The notes beneath the pieces are model-generated. The model saw nothing but the letters and a program-made list of their open reading frames with translations, was not told the DNA's origin and did no database searches. DNA of 64,000 nt, from positions 1-64,000 of the forward strand of contig JAFGVA010000012.1 in the NCBI GenBank assembly GCA_016938235.1, given 5' to 3'. The position numbers were made by a program, and so were the translations under genes. This document shows, in pieces, positions 45,071 through 53,919 of this stretch (the first letter of the stretch is position 1; every line of letters begins with the position of its first letter). The DNA is from Bacteroidales bacterium (GTDB lineage Bacteria > Bacteroidota > Bacteroidia > Bacteroidales > UBA10428).

Positions 45071-45088
45071 CAAATAGGTAATTTTTTT

Positions 45089-45388
45089 TTAGAACTTGAA
45101 AAACGTTTTAAACAGATTTTGTGCTTCATTCCAGTTTTCTTTATTGATACAATATTTTATTCGGGGTGCTTCTATTTCTCCTTGAATCAGACCAGCATCT
45201 TTTAATTCTTTCAAATGTTGTGACAAAGTTGATTTCACTATGGGTAATTCTTCTGTTAAATCGCCGCTGTAACAACAACTTTGATTTGAAAGCACTTCCA
45301 ATACATACATGCGTATCGGATGTCCCATTGCTTTGGCATATCGTGCTGTTTTTTTTTGCTGTTCTGTTATAATCTCTTTTTTTGACAT
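45089..45388 (-). CDS. arsR: ArsR-family metalloregulator
   Basis: 99 residues, winged helix. GHPIRMYVLEVLSNQSCCYS carries a Cys-Cys pair that could bind As(III); the recognition helix is ELPIVKSTLSQHLKELKDAG; wing region IEAPRIKYCI has a further Cys. As a dimer it would repress its own promoter until arsenite binds. First gene of the operon; the operator at 45393-45410 lies directly upstream and overlaps the -7 element. Confidence 0.93.
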   Translation of the reverse strand: MSKKEIITEQQKKTARYAKAMGHPIRMYVLEVLSNQSCCYSGDLTEELPIVKSTLSQHLKELKDAGLIQGEIEAPRIKYCINKENWNEAQNLFKTFFKF

Positions 45389-45392
45389 AACC

Positions 45393-45442
45393 GTTCGTTA
45401 ACTACCGAACAAAGGTATGTAAATTTTACATTTTAAACCAAA
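45393..45442 (-). promoter_or_regulatory. arsR promoter and ArsR-type operator 3
   Basis: On the minus strand a -33 TTTG (45439-45442) and a -7 TACCTTTG (45410-45417) are 21 bases apart. The operator GTTCGTTAACTACCGAAC (45393-45410) follows directly and shares a base with the -7 box. Bound ArsR would block the promoter, giving autoregulation. Confidence 0.8.
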
Positions 45443-45447
45443 TAATA

Positions 45448-47367
45448 TTACCAAATTATCTTTTCGGCCTGTATTGTTTTCCCATCCAAAATATGAATTA
45501 ATAAAATACGCGCATTGAAATTCCCTGCATCAATAGTTGTTGAACCTGACAAATTGGAATAATTTGAATAGAGTAAATCACCAAGCATATTGTAAATAGT
45601 TATTCGAACAGGTCTGTTTGTATCATATAAATTGGTTATTTGTAACTCCTTTGCTGATTGATTGTATTTTATTTCAAAACGAGATGGAGTTTCGGGCAAA
45701 GCAGTTGTTGATAAAATGCCTTGCTGATTGAATTGTACTCCGGTTCGATCCGGATATTCAGCAGTTAAAGTTATTGACTGACCTGCATTATTAAAACCCG
45801 GATATTCTGGATAAACTATATACTTACCAAAAGGCAATTCATTAAAATAAAATTCTCCCGACTTACCTGACAAAGTATATTTTAGTTGATGTCCGTTTTC
45901 TCCGGAAAGAATAATAGGGATGCCCTGTGTTGACTGATTTAAACTACCGCTAACTGAACCGGAACCTGAAATATCGTAAGGAATTGAATTTAGCTGTATA
46001 TCAACATCAAAAACATTGCCGTTCACGTTAATTAAATCGGATTCCTGCCAGTGTTCCTTATTTACAAAATAGCCTGGAAAACTATTATTATCTGTTTCCT
46101 CTGGCAGTGCATACAGCAGGTAGTTCCCTCTGTCGAGAGCCGGAAAACTAAAACCGGTTCCGGAAAGTTCATAGCTATCGAATAGCTGGTATTGACTACC
46201 AGCGTTTATAAATGCCAAAACTTTCCAATTGTTAGCAAAATTTAATTCCCCATGCACGTTACCCTCTAATGAGAACTGTTTGTTGGGAATGATAATGGAA
46301 TTACAATAACTTGAATTGCATCCGTTCCTGGTTGTTAAAAAAAGACAGGCGTTGATGTTTTCAGAAAAAGGATCGTAAATATGGTTTGGATTCTGGGTTG
46401 ATTGATTGTCGTTATCTCCAAACTCCCACGACCAATTGATTATTTCGTCGTTTGATGTTGACTGGTCGCTGAAATGAAAACCTACTCTGCCTTCACCGTT
46501 ATTTAAATAATCAGCATATTCAAAATCAGCAGAACAAGTAGGTTTGAAGGTTGCATTCAACTTCTTATCAAGGATAATATCGCGCATCAGTGTTGGGTTT
46601 TCCCAGACACTTACGTTCGGATCGTTCCACGACAAACGAAAATCCCTTCTACCCCAACCTTTGTCGTTATCCGAAATAACTGCTTCAAATCCAATGGTGT
46701 CTATGAATTGCAGATCAGAACTACCCATCAGAGTTTCAAAATTGAATAAAATTTCCATAAACCAACCGTCTGATGTAATGTTTTTATCTATTTTTTCTAT
46801 GTAAGAATAATCGCCAAGTCCAAAGCTGGTTTGACCAACGCGCCCCTGGTATTGTTCGGTTAAAGGAAAAAGCGCAAAAGTAGAATAGCCCCTGTTGTAA
46901 TAGGAAAATCCATCGTTAAACAAATCGAAATAGATGGTTATGTGATCGGCATAGTATAGAGAATCGGGATACACAAACTGCTCGCTGGTTATACTGTCAT
47001 CTTTTACATCAACTAATACATAAAACAGATGTGACTCCGGATTATATCCAGCTTTCCAATAACCTGACAAATCGCTTTCTTCGGGAAAAGTTTCTGTGTT
47101 GTATTCCAGAAGTTGATTGGCTTTAACCGTAGTCCACCTGCTATCAATAATTCCATCGTTAAAACTAATAGAAGTGCTGAAGGTGTCTATAACCGGATCC
47201 TGGGCATAAATGCTACCGGGAATTACTGATATTATAAAAAAAAACAGTAATATAAGGAATGATATGTTTTTTCGGTTTGAATTCAAAATTAGTTTTTTGT
47301 TATCATAAGTTAAGGAATCATGCCTATGTAGGAACGAATTTAATAAGTTGTTTTTTTTTGAATTCAT
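45448..47367 (-). CDS. CBM9-like/PKD T9SS surface protein
   Basis: 639 residues. After a long basic N-terminus comes the signal (ISFLILLFFFIISVIPGSIYAQ, about 35-55). Then a CBM9/DOMON-like domain (about 60-280, including SGYWKAGYNPESHLFYVLVD and ADHITIYFDLFNDG), a PKD domain (about 285-370, IINWSWEFGDNDNQSTQNPN), a carboxypeptidase-regulatory-like region (about 470-545, LSGKSGEFYFNELPFGKYIV) and a T9SS type A sorting domain (RITIYNMLGDLLYSNYSN to the end). No catalytic motif; it looks like a carbohydrate-binding or adhesive surface protein. Its start overlaps the stop of the STN-barrel gene by 4 bases, so it belongs to the sigma-FecR unit. Confidence 0.75.
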   Translation of the reverse strand: MNSKKNNLLNSFLHRHDSLTYDNKKLILNSNRKNISFLILLFFFIISVIPGSIYAQDPVIDTFSTSISFNDGIIDSRWTTVKANQLLEYNTETFPEESDLSGYWKAGYNPESHLFYVLVDVKDDSITSEQFVYPDSLYYADHITIYFDLFNDGFSYYNRGYSTFALFPLTEQYQGRVGQTSFGLGDYSYIEKIDKNITSDGWFMEILFNFETLMGSSDLQFIDTIGFEAVISDNDKGWGRRDFRLSWNDPNVSVWENPTLMRDIILDKKLNATFKPTCSADFEYADYLNNGEGRVGFHFSDQSTSNDEIINWSWEFGDNDNQSTQNPNHIYDPFSENINACLFLTTRNGCNSSYCNSIIIPNKQFSLEGNVHGELNFANNWKVLAFINAGSQYQLFDSYELSGTGFSFPALDRGNYLLYALPEETDNNSFPGYFVNKEHWQESDLINVNGNVFDVDIQLNSIPYDISGSGSVSGSLNQSTQGIPIILSGENGHQLKYTLSGKSGEFYFNELPFGKYIVYPEYPGFNNAGQSITLTAEYPDRTGVQFNQQGILSTTALPETPSRFEIKYNQSAKELQITNLYDTNRPVRITIYNMLGDLLYSNYSNLSGSTTIDAGNFNARILLIHILDGKTIQAEKIIW

Positions 47368-48761
47368 CTACTGTTTTTAAAAAAATAATATCGCATTCCT
47401 ATTGCGATGCTTCCATAATTGTTTTTCTGTTCTATTGCTTCTCTATTTGCATAAATGGAGCTAATGTTACCACAATAATATGGACGTACCACAAAACATA
47501 AATTCTTATTCAATAAATAGTTTACCGAAAGTGCAACTGAATATGAATAAGACGGATTTCGGGTTTTGAGTTCCAGGTTGTTGATGGAATTTGTTTCGGA
47601 ATAATTAAAATTTGTCGTATCGAAATAAACAGAAACTTTGTTTTGCAGGGGAACTTGAAATTTAACTCCTGCACTCAGTTCAAAACTAAAATTTTTATAC
47701 CTGGCATTGTATCCAAGCATTAAAGGTATCTGAATAAAACTAACATTAACTTTTGCTGTATTTCGAATAATTTCCGAAGTTTCAATCCAATTGGGTTCAG
47801 TTACATAAATCCAGTTAGTATCGGAGTTTTGAACAGTATAATAAGTTTCTATTGTATCGTTTCTGTTGTATGCGTTAATGGTTTCATTAATGTGATCGAA
47901 TTGTTGTGATAACTGACTGAACTCTATTCCTGACTGAACAAGCAACTGGTTATAATGAAGATTAAAATTTGCAGAAACCGAATAAGCCCTGACCCCCGAA
48001 ATACTTAATCTTTCACTTAGACTTTCGGAGAATAACCGATTGTCGCTATCTGTGATTTTATAATTAATTATTGGCTGATAAGAATATAGCAATCCGGCAG
48101 AAAACCATGTTTTTTTTTCGTTTGGCATTTTTGAGTATATCTTATCGAAAATTGTAGTTGAGTCGAACAGAATTAAAGTGTCAACAATGGTCTTTTCTAT
48201 AAAAACAGTGTCTTTCCTAATTTGTATTACGGTATCGAATCGAGTAAGAAAAACGGTATCATAATGATTCACAAAAACGGTATCGTTAGGTACAGGCTTC
48301 GGCTCTGGATCGGGTGTTGGTTTCTCTTTTTTTTCCTGAGCAACAATTGGCACTGATTTTTTAGTTGAATTTTTACTAACCGGGTTATTACCTGCGATGG
48401 GTTGCGGCAACTTCATAGGCATATAACTCACCTCTTTATCTGATTGAAAAAGAATAACCTGACCGCTTAATTCAACAAAACTAATGTTTAATCCAGAAAG
48501 AATATTGGATAAAATATATTTAACCGATTGATTTTTAAAGGATTTATTGATGGTTTTTTTGGGGATAATTGAGGGATTATAGCTAAAATTAATCGCTGAT
48601 ATTTCGCTGATTTTTTTTATTGATGCAATAAGGGATATGTTTTCGAACTGAATGCTGATTTCTTTTTCTAAAGATGTTTGGCAATAAGAAGAATATAATA
48701 AGCAAATCAGACCTAGAAAAGTGAAAATACTTTTGTATGAATGTTTAATTTTTGAAATCAT
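47364..48761 (-). CDS. STN-domain outer-membrane barrel protein
   Basis: 465 residues with a signal peptide (IFTFLGLICLLYSSYCQ). N-terminal STN domain (about 35-110: ISIQFENISLIASIKKISEI, INKSFKNQSVKYILSNILSG). A Pro/Lys linker (PTPDPEPKPVPN) leads to a striking run of DTV-type units (NDTVFVNHYDTVFLTRFDTV and onward to about 215). The remainder (about 220-465) is a small outer-membrane barrel ending IAIGMRYYFFKNSR. It has no plug or TonB-receptor barrel. The STN domain normally contacts a FecR-type anti-sigma factor, and a FecR gene is directly upstream (15-base gap), so it may be the surface signal receiver. Confidence 0.7.
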   Translation of the reverse strand: MISKIKHSYKSIFTFLGLICLLYSSYCQTSLEKEISIQFENISLIASIKKISEISAINFSYNPSIIPKKTINKSFKNQSVKYILSNILSGLNISFVELSGQVILFQSDKEVSYMPMKLPQPIAGNNPVSKNSTKKSVPIVAQEKKEKPTPDPEPKPVPNDTVFVNHYDTVFLTRFDTVIQIRKDTVFIEKTIVDTLILFDSTTIFDKIYSKMPNEKKTWFSAGLLYSYQPIINYKITDSDNRLFSESLSERLSISGVRAYSVSANFNLHYNQLLVQSGIEFSQLSQQFDHINETINAYNRNDTIETYYTVQNSDTNWIYVTEPNWIETSEIIRNTAKVNVSFIQIPLMLGYNARYKNFSFELSAGVKFQVPLQNKVSVYFDTTNFNYSETNSINNLELKTRNPSYSYSVALSVNYLLNKNLCFVVRPYYCGNISSIYANREAIEQKNNYGSIAIGMRYYFFKNSR

Positions 48762-48776
48762 TTAACAAAAATACAA

Positions 48777-49793
48777 CTAATTACAACCATTTCCATCGAC
48801 AAAAATAGTATCGTTGCTGCTTGACACCGAGATATTATGGGTGAGTTGTAATATCCAGAAAATCTGATTCAAACTTAAACTATCATATTTTGCTACTAAC
48901 ATGCAGTCATTGAAATCGGGGTTGTTTAAAATAATTGTTGTGTCGTATCCTTTTTGCAAAGATTCGATTACCTGTTCAATCCTGACACTGTCAAACACAT
49001 ACGATTCGGTTTTCCAGGATAAATAATTTGGATTATTGTTTGTCTCAACTACTAAACTATCTGAAACCTGATCGAGTTTAATTCTTTCTTCCTTTTTGAG
49101 TAAATAGGTGTTCCTGTGCTGGTTGGGAAGTAATTCTGTAACCTCCACTATTCCTGTTTTCACGGTAACTTCAACAGCTTCTCCCGGGTATGACCTGATA
49201 TTAAAGGAAGTACCTTTAACTTCAACTTTAACATGGTTGGTGTAAATAATAAAAGGTTTTTCGGGATTTGGAGCTATATCAAAAAAAGCCTCTCCTGAGA
49301 AATGAACAATTCGTGCCTTTTTCTTGTCGATTTTGGGGTGAAAGTCTATTTTCGAATAATTATTCAGGAATATTTTTGAGTTATCGGGTAAGATTATTTC
49401 TTCCTTAGCCAATTCAGTATTGAACGATATTTTCTCTGCATCAAATATTCCCGATTTCCATAATACAACACCAATTACAAAAACAGCAGCAATTCTTATT
49501 ATATAATTAACCAGACTTAACTTGCCTGTCTTCGCAACCTTATTTTCATTGTTATCAGTCAACCTGGTATTTTCAATAAAACGCTTCCAGCCCTTATCTG
49601 CCTGAAACGAATAAAATTCGTCAACAGACAGGTTATTGCTCCATATTTCTTTAATCCTGAAAAAATATGCTTTATTTTCATCAGAAGTATCAATCCATTT
49701 CTGAATGCGGTTCTGCTCTGCTTCGTTTGCCTCTCCGGCAAGGAAAGCAATTATTTCATGATTAATTTTTATGTCTTCTGTCAGCTCCTTCAT
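48777..49793 (-). CDS. FecR-type anti-sigma factor
   Basis: 338 residues. Cytoplasmic N-terminal part (about 1-85, FLAGEANEAEQNRIQKWIDT), one TM helix (about 92-112, IIRIAAVFVIGVVLW), periplasmic FecR domain (about 120-225, LPDNSKIFLNNYSKIDFHPK, VHFSGEAFFDIAPNPEKPFI, VEVKGTSFNIRSYPGEAVEV), and a C-terminal STN-like DUF4974 domain (about 260-335, SVRIEQVIESLQKGYDTTII). It would hold the neighbouring ECF sigma factor inactive until signalled from the periplasm. Starts 43 bases after the sigma gene. Confidence 0.93.
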   Translation of the reverse strand: MKELTEDIKINHEIIAFLAGEANEAEQNRIQKWIDTSDENKAYFFRIKEIWSNNLSVDEFYSFQADKGWKRFIENTRLTDNNENKVAKTGKLSLVNYIIRIAAVFVIGVVLWKSGIFDAEKISFNTELAKEEIILPDNSKIFLNNYSKIDFHPKIDKKKARIVHFSGEAFFDIAPNPEKPFIIYTNHVKVEVKGTSFNIRSYPGEAVEVTVKTGIVEVTELLPNQHRNTYLLKKEERIKLDQVSDSLVVETNNNPNYLSWKTESYVFDSVRIEQVIESLQKGYDTTIILNNPDFNDCMLVAKYDSLSLNQIFWILQLTHNISVSSSNDTIFVDGNGCN

Positions 49794-49836
49794 AATAACC
49801 TTATTATGAGAGTATATTTATATGATGTGCAAGTAT

Positions 49837-50415
49837 TCATAATCCCTTACATAATGTATAAAAAATTATCAATACTTTTATAATAGATAATGTCTTCAAC
49901 TTCTCTTTTAGTGCCAGGTTTGCCCTGTGCATATGCGTTTCAACCGTTTTAACTGATATATTCAGCTTTTTTGAAATTTCGGCATGGCTCATGTTTTCAA
50001 ATTTCCGAAGCTTAAAAACTTCACCGCATTTTTCCGGGAGTTCGTCAATTGCTTTGTAAATGGCGGTAATCAAATCAGAATCGGGTTGGTTGTTATCTGA
50101 GTTCTGCAGAGCTCTCAAATTATACTCCTTATATAAAATTTCGTTTTTGAGGGACCTGAGGAAATCAATTGAATTGTTATAGGTTGCTTTATACAAATAG
50201 GATTTCAGAGAAGTTGAAATGGAGAAATCCTCGCCTTTATTCCAAATCTTGAAGAATAGTTCCTGTACCAGGTCTTCGGCAATATCATTTCTTTTAACAA
50301 TAAGCTTGCTATACGCGCACAAAGCACCGTAATACTCCTTAAACAGATTCTCGAATACAGCCTCGTTTTTATGTTGTATCCCGGCAATTAATATCTTTTC
50401 TTCTGCAGCTCCCAA
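49837..50415 (-). CDS. ECF RNA polymerase sigma factor
   Basis: 192 residues. Region 2: VFENLFKEYYGALCAYSKLI and DIAEDLVQELFFKIWNKGED; region 4: LPEKCGEVFKLRKFENMSHA and EISKKLNISVKTVETHMHRA. This is the Bacteroidota FecI-like (sigma-70 family, expansion type) group. The frame has no ATG near its start: an in-frame stop lies five codons before a TTG at 50413-50415, so TTG is the likely start codon. The C-terminus carries a hydrophobic tail (IIKVLIIFYTLCKGL). First gene of the sigma-FecR-STN barrel-CBM9 unit, which it presumably directs. Confidence 0.9.
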   Translation of the reverse strand: MGAAEEKILIAGIQHKNEAVFENLFKEYYGALCAYSKLIVKRNDIAEDLVQELFFKIWNKGEDFSISTSLKSYLYKATYNNSIDFLRSLKNEILYKEYNLRALQNSDNNQPDSDLITAIYKAIDELPEKCGEVFKLRKFENMSHAEISKKLNISVKTVETHMHRANLALKEKLKTLSIIKVLIIFYTLCKGL

Positions 50416-50499
50416 AAAAAGTAAGAGTTATTGAACTTTGGAAGCTAAAAATACGACTAAATGATAAAGAATAAGAATTATTTTTAAGGAATTAACAAC

Positions 50500-50640
50500 T
50501 ATTTCTCACTATAAATTCATTGTAAGCCACAGCAACATTATCAGGGTTAGGAATTGTTTGTACCAATCCAAACCGCCCTCATGATCAGCTATGAAACCGT
50601 CGGTATTTTTGGCAATGAAAACACTGTTTTTGCTGTTCAC
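50500..50640 (-). pseudogene. Dihydrofolate reductase/RibD-family remnant
   Basis: The 236-base gap between the sigma gene and the T9SS peptidase holds a coding remnant. Reading down from GTG at 50638-50640 gives NSVFIAKNTDGFIADHEGGL and DW; a shift of one frame then gives IPNPDNVAVAYNEFI. This is the N-terminal pattern of the dihydrofolate reductase/RibD C-domain family (xIAxSxDGYIADxxGGxDWL...Y.xF). So it has a frameshift at about 50560 and lacks everything after about residue 45. The GTG start is uncertain. Confidence 0.55.
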
Positions 50641-50651
50641 GACAGATAAAA

Positions 50652-52778
50652 TTAATTCAATACAATAAATTTTGCACTAAAGGTATTTTCAGAAGTTACT
50701 ATTTTCAGGAAATAGATACCTGAGCTTAAATTAAAATATAACTTATTTTTCTCTACAGATTGTTCTAAGCTTATGTTCACGAGTTGTGCATTAATATCAT
50801 AGCATTTTATGTCATTAATAACCATTCCGCCAGGTATGTCTAATGTTAGTGAATTTGAGGCTGGATTAGGGTAAATGTTTATTATTTTTGTTGGAATAGT
50901 CTGTGACTTGCCATAACATTCTGATATACCTATACACAAGGAGGTATTAATCTGCAATGCATTCTGATTCTCCGCCTGATACCAGGTATCATCGTACAGG
51001 TACATCGAGGATGGCTTGTTATATCCTCTATCCATGGCATGAAATAGCGCAAATGTGTCTGCATCTGATTTGTAATTAATTTTATACCCTGCAAAAAATG
51101 AATCAGCTGTTTTTATTACGCTATCAAATGGAATATAATTTACCTTTTCAGGAATAATATCCTTAATAAACAATAATTCAGAATAACACTCTTTTTCCGG
51201 ATATTCGGCCCCTGCCCAAACCTTAATCTCTATGCTGGATAATGGTTCTGAAGAATAGGCCTTAGCTACATTAAGATAAATACCGGCAATTTGCAGACCT
51301 CCGGGTGATTCGAATTTTTCGGCAAATTGAGAAAAACCTTCTGAACTATGGCCTGAAATCCACCCCCATTCTAATCCTTCCTGGCTCAATCCTATTTTAT
51401 CACAGGGAAATATATTCCAGGCTGTATCACAGAATTCAGTATTAAAGCCATAAGGATCGTACCCGTCTAATACCAGTTGATTGGTTTGTGCTGAATCGAG
51501 CCAATATTTGAGCTGCTTAGCCGGATCTGAATAAGAATCCCAGGAAGTGCTGAATTTGGTAAAATAATCATCATAGGGATAACTGCAAGTTGACCGACCT
51601 CCGGACATGGTAGCGAAAATCCTGTGCTGCTCATTAAATAAAGGAGCTCCTGAAGACCCTAATTCAGTGGAACCTATTTCCCAGTGCGATACTTTCCATG
51701 TTGAATTTGCATCAAATCCTTTCCCGATATTTTCGTTTTTTACAGGGTGAAACTCAACTGCAATCTGTTTAACCTCCCCAAAAGGATGGTGTATACAAAC
51801 ACCCGACGGTGAGATTAAATTCCCTGCATCCCATCCTGCATAAAAAGGTATAAAATATGACGGAGGCGGCTCGTTAAGTTTCATTAAAGCAAAATCAACC
51901 TGATTATTTGTGTTTGCAATAAGAGTAGCGCCTGACAAGCTTTGTATTGTATTTACGGGCTCGCCCATGCAAGCTGTCGATTCATAGTTGAAAATAAACA
52001 ATGCTTCGGCAGCCATCTCGGCTGATGTTATCAGATGACCTGCTGTGAGAACATAGGGTGTATTATTTATGGCTGTATTTCCAACCAACGTACCTGTTCC
52101 CATTCCTCCCGCAGTAAGTACCTTGCAGACCGAGCGCTTTTCAGTTTGCCAGTATTTGCCGTTTAAGCAGTTTATATCTTCAAAGCACGCCCTCTCGTCT
52201 GTTGATTTAAGCGTATTACTTGGGAATATATTAATATAGTCGTGATATACTTGAGTAATGACTGCCTCACCAGGGGTTTTTTGTGAAGTTGGTATATTGA
52301 TTTCAATAATTACCCTGCTGCCCCTTACTGGTGCAATGGATAAAATTCCGGCAGAATTATTATTCTTACTGGTAAATGCCCCACGAAGATCTTCGTATTT
52401 CGGGCCATAAACGTACAGCCTTACACCCGGTAAAAGTTTATATTTCAATGTAAGATATATCGAATAGGCATTTTCTGAATGAATGCCCAATCTCCAGATT
52501 CGTCCACTGGAAGTTTCTGTCCATTCGCCTGAATTATCCGGGTCGAACTCCGTATGAAAGGGGCAGGCGAATTGAAAGTTTTTGGTATTGCTTTGAGCAG
52601 TTTCAGGTTTATGCAAACAAAACGTGCTGTCGATGGAAGGCATCTCTTCAAAACAGTTAAGGGCTGAAAGATTTTCAGTTACACTATACGGAACAGCATT
52701 TTCATGAACCTGGCCTGAGATTTTATATAACCAGCCATAGCAAAGGCAGAGGACTAATACAAGACGCAGAAACTTCAT
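50652..52778 (-). CDS. T9SS trypsin-like serine peptidase
   Basis: 708 residues with a signal peptide (MKFLRLVLVLCLCYGWLYKI). An N-terminal beta region (about 60-190) precedes a chymotrypsin-fold domain (about 205-430). The catalytic triad is visible: His in YVLTAGHLI, Asp in VDFALMKLNEP, Ser in LGSSGAPLFNEQ. Preceding CFEDINCLNGKYW with further Cys suggests disulfides, as in lysyl-endopeptidase-like secreted peptidases. A C-terminal beta region is followed by a T9SS type A domain (INIYPNPASNSLTLDIPGGM). Probably a secreted peptidase with Lys or other S1 specificity; specificity not assigned. Confidence 0.85.
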   Translation of the reverse strand: MKFLRLVLVLCLCYGWLYKISGQVHENAVPYSVTENLSALNCFEEMPSIDSTFCLHKPETAQSNTKNFQFACPFHTEFDPDNSGEWTETSSGRIWRLGIHSENAYSIYLTLKYKLLPGVRLYVYGPKYEDLRGAFTSKNNNSAGILSIAPVRGSRVIIEINIPTSQKTPGEAVITQVYHDYINIFPSNTLKSTDERACFEDINCLNGKYWQTEKRSVCKVLTAGGMGTGTLVGNTAINNTPYVLTAGHLITSAEMAAEALFIFNYESTACMGEPVNTIQSLSGATLIANTNNQVDFALMKLNEPPPSYFIPFYAGWDAGNLISPSGVCIHHPFGEVKQIAVEFHPVKNENIGKGFDANSTWKVSHWEIGSTELGSSGAPLFNEQHRIFATMSGGRSTCSYPYDDYFTKFSTSWDSYSDPAKQLKYWLDSAQTNQLVLDGYDPYGFNTEFCDTAWNIFPCDKIGLSQEGLEWGWISGHSSEGFSQFAEKFESPGGLQIAGIYLNVAKAYSSEPLSSIEIKVWAGAEYPEKECYSELLFIKDIIPEKVNYIPFDSVIKTADSFFAGYKINYKSDADTFALFHAMDRGYNKPSSMYLYDDTWYQAENQNALQINTSLCIGISECYGKSQTIPTKIINIYPNPASNSLTLDIPGGMVINDIKCYDINAQLVNISLEQSVEKNKLYFNLSSGIYFLKIVTSENTFSAKFIVLN

Positions 52779-52920
52779 TTAAAATCCCTTAGTAACTTTG
52801 TAAAGGTAATTAAGATATTTATAACCAATTCACCAATCCTGACTTCCATGCACAGAGCCGCGTTTTAAAGAATTTCAGGTTTCCTCATTCAGTGGTTTTA
52901 TATATTTTTTATTCTTGAAG

Positions 52921-53754
52921 CTATAGCTTAGAGCGACACACGCGGAAACCCTGATCCGGACCTTTGCCATTCGCTTCGAATTTACCCCGGTAAGAAGGTA
53001 TACAGGCATGTTCGCCACCTATCCAGCCACCACCTCTCCAGCAGCGGTAATAGCCTGAATCAATCTCAACATCAGCATACCAGTTTTCGCACCATTCCCG
53101 CACATTTCCTGACATGTCGTACAGACCCAGCTCATTTGGTTTTTTAAGGCCAACGGGTTTTGGGGTGCTGTTATTATTTTCAATATCAATCCACAGCCAT
53201 GAACCTGTTAAGGCAGAATCACCTGAATTTCTCCAATACCAACCGGCTTCATCTAAATCATTGCTTCCACAATAGATATAATCCCTGCTATGTTTACCTC
53301 CGCTTGCCGCATATTGCCACTCTGCTTCTGTTGGCAACCGATAACCATTGGCTCCTTTGTTAATTGTTATCGTCCATTTAATACTATCTAATTCACTTTT
53401 ATTATTGGTGTCCTTATTTTTTTTATCTATTGTATAATAGGGTTTGAAACCTTCTTTGATACTTCTTTTATTACAATATTCAATACAATCATACCAACTT
53501 ACCATTTCAACGGGTTGATTATCGCCTTTAAATGCTGATGGATTACTTTCCATAATTTTCATCCACTCTGTTTGAGTTATTTCATACTTACTCATATAAA
53601 AGTCGGATATAGCTGCACTTTTTTTATAAATTTTGGAATAATTGTTAAAAAAGGAATCTCCTTTAACTAAAACAAAATCTTCAGAATAATCTTTCACACA
53701 ACTGCTCATAAACGCCATTGTTGTCGCTAAAAGGAAATAATATAGCTTTCTCAT
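52921..53754 (-). CDS. SUMF1/formylglycine-generating-type lipoprotein
   Basis: 277 residues with an SPII signal (YFLLATTMAFMSSC). SUMF1 fold: FYMSKYEITQTEWMKIMESN, PVEMVSWYDCIEYCNKRSIK, GYRLPTEAEWQYAASGGKHS, LYDMSGNVREWCENWY, RCWRGGGWIGGEHACIPSYR and the closing DQGFRVCRS. Several Cys are present, but I cannot place the active-site Cys pair of true formylglycine-generating enzymes with confidence. The lipid anchor and lack of a sulfatase nearby favour a structural or binding role like GldJ/GldK-type proteins. Confidence 0.85.
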   Translation of the reverse strand: MRKLYYFLLATTMAFMSSCVKDYSEDFVLVKGDSFFNNYSKIYKKSAAISDFYMSKYEITQTEWMKIMESNPSAFKGDNQPVEMVSWYDCIEYCNKRSIKEGFKPYYTIDKKNKDTNNKSELDSIKWTITINKGANGYRLPTEAEWQYAASGGKHSRDYIYCGSNDLDEAGWYWRNSGDSALTGSWLWIDIENNNSTPKPVGLKKPNELGLYDMSGNVREWCENWYADVEIDSGYYRCWRGGGWIGGEHACIPSYRGKFEANGKGPDQGFRVCRSKL

Positions 53755-53796
53755 ATTTATATGCTTTTCTACTAAATTAACAAGATTTATTAAAAG

Positions 53797-53829
53797 AAAA
53801 GCTGCCCGTTTTTTACCGGGCAGCTTTTT
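53797..53829 (-). terminator. Strong terminator after the GH11 gene
   Basis: A 12-bp perfect stem, AAAAGCTGCCCG (53797-53808) with CGGGCAGCTTTT (53817-53828), and an 8-base loop. T tracts flank both sides, so it can end transcription in both directions. It lies 90 bases after the GH11 stop. Confidence 0.85.
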
Positions 53830-53919
53830 GTATAACTTTTGTTTGTCAGAAACATCATTTAAGTGAGCCTTAGTGTAAATATAAAGTTGCTCATCTCAAA
53901 TAATGAACCCCTTTCGTTT

